64,000 nucleotides of DNA from Betaproteobacteria bacterium (lineage in GTDB: Bacteria > Pseudomonadota > Gammaproteobacteria > Burkholderiales > CAIKXV01), in contig CANGYF010000012.1 of assembly GCA_947458265.1 (NCBI GenBank), forward strand, positions 1 through 64,000, read 5' to 3'. A model generated the notes under the pieces. It was not told the origin of the DNA and did no database searches. It saw only the letters and a program-made list of their open reading frames with translations. The translations under genes were made by a program, and so were the position numbers. Position 1 is the first letter of the stretch. The number at the start of each line of letters is the position of its first letter. Shown one piece after another: positions 63,540 to 64,000 of the stretch.

Positions 63540-64000
63540 ATGGCACACGATCGGCAGGCGTGCGCAGCACCCGTGCGCGCCGCAAACCTTGCGCGGCCGA
63601 CCCGCCCGGCCGGGTCCGCGCGCCACGCGCGCCCGGCACGCTTCGCGGGCACTGCGCTGCCCGCCGCGGTCGCCACTTCGGTCACCACTACGGTCGCCGC
63701 CGCGCTGGTGATGCTGCCGTGTCTTGCGCAGGCGCAGGGCCAGGCACAGGCCTGGCCGCAAAAGGCAGTGCGCATCATCGTGCCGCAGTCGCCCGGCGGC
63801 TCCACCGACGCGATGGCGCGCCTGCTCGCAGCCCGCCTCGGAGAGGCGCTCGGGCATGCGGTGCTGATCGACAACCGGCCCGGGGCCGGCAGCCTCGTCG
63901 GCACGGAACTCGCGGTGCGCGCCAGCCCCGACGGCTACACCACGCTGGTGGTGTCTTCGTCGATCACCATCAACCCGAGCATGCATGCGAAGCTGTCGTT
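63540..64000 (+). CDS. Bug/TctC-family periplasmic binding protein 8 (partial)
   Basis: N-terminal 153 residues only; the gene runs off the window. ATG 63540 directly after GAGGAGGAG (63528-63536). A long basic n-region precedes the hydrophobic signal (VTTTVAAALVMLPCLAQAQG). Landmarks QKAVRIIVPQSPGGSTDAMA and LIDNRPGAGSLVGTELAVRA are already visible. It opens a further plus-strand group beyond the edge. Confidence 0.9.
   Translation, partial: MAHDRQACAAPVRAANLARPTRPAGSARHARPARFAGTALPAAVATSVTTTVAAALVMLPCLAQAQGQAQAWPQKAVRIIVPQSPGGSTDAMARLLAARLGEALGHAVLIDNRPGAGSLVGTELAVRASPDGYTTLVVSSSITINPSMHAKLS

Noticed and set aside
53498-64000. Reading the accessory end as a genomic island
   Set aside because: No integrase, tRNA junction, direct-repeat ends or visible composition change; Bug genes are typical residents of Burkholderiales chromosomes.

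Overview
The window is a contiguous piece of a high-GC chromosome from a betaproteobacterium, most likely Burkholderiales. Evidence for this is the gene order (tol-pal next to queE/queC and tRNA-Lys; lolB-ispE-tRNA-Gln-prs-rplY-pth-ychF; ftsY-ftsE-ftsX-rpoH), the many Bug/TctC periplasmic binding proteins (eight here), and a CIRCE-like operator before rpoH. No phage, insertion sequence, CRISPR array or plasmid function was recognised. Almost all DNA is coding and no gene-free gap exceeds 300 bases.

Layout: 1-7.7 kb holds a NYN-domain protein (cut by the window edge), rdgB and rph on the minus strand, facing yicC-gmk-rpoZ-spoT and a TauE-type permease. 7.7-12.6 kb is a looser stretch: an outer-membrane barrel, an unrecognised membrane protein, a Bug protein and a ketopantoate-reductase-like enzyme. 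12.8-25.5 kb is one long minus-strand block: yebC, an EamA permease, ruvCAB, ybgC, tolQRAB, pal, cpoB, queE, queC, a YeeE/YedE sulfur-compound permease and tRNA-Lys. 25.6-31.6 kb runs forward: a HerA-like ATPase, an EamA permease, a VPLPA-CTERM surface protein, and a Bug gene overlapping an MmgE/PrpD gene. 31.7-40.1 kb is minus strand again: a NUDIX hydrolase with a small uncharacterised partner, ychF, pth, rplY, prs, tRNA-Gln, ispE, lolB and a TPR protein. 40.3-45.2 kb is a Gld-like ABC system followed by mutM. 45.2-49.6 kb is ferredoxin, coaD, rsmD and two M16 peptidase-like genes (minus). 49.7-53.5 kb is ftsY, ftsE, ftsX, rpoH (plus).

53.5-64 kb is the accessory, catabolic-looking end: six Bug genes interleaved with a Gfo/Idh/MocA oxidoreductase, a fumarase-superfamily lyase (CMLE/adenylosuccinate lyase-like), an ACMSD-type amidohydrolase and an SMP-30 type lactonase. 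No TctA/TctB permease genes occur in the window, so these binding proteins must either share a permease encoded elsewhere or act as sensors. The enzyme set would fit a ring-cleavage/lactone/decarboxylation route for an organic acid, but the substrate cannot be read from sequence.

The most unusual non-coding signals are an 88-bp element with perfect 29-bp inverted arms whose edge supplies the stop codon of pth (33689-33776), a second palindrome with a related core (43454-43485), a near-perfect CIRCE operator upstream of rpoH (52453-52479), and several short tandem repeats in promoter or spacer positions. No clearly new multi-gene defence or secretion system was found; the best candidates for undescribed function are the NUDIX plus 126-residue protein pair, the Gld-like ABC module and the accessory catabolic cluster.
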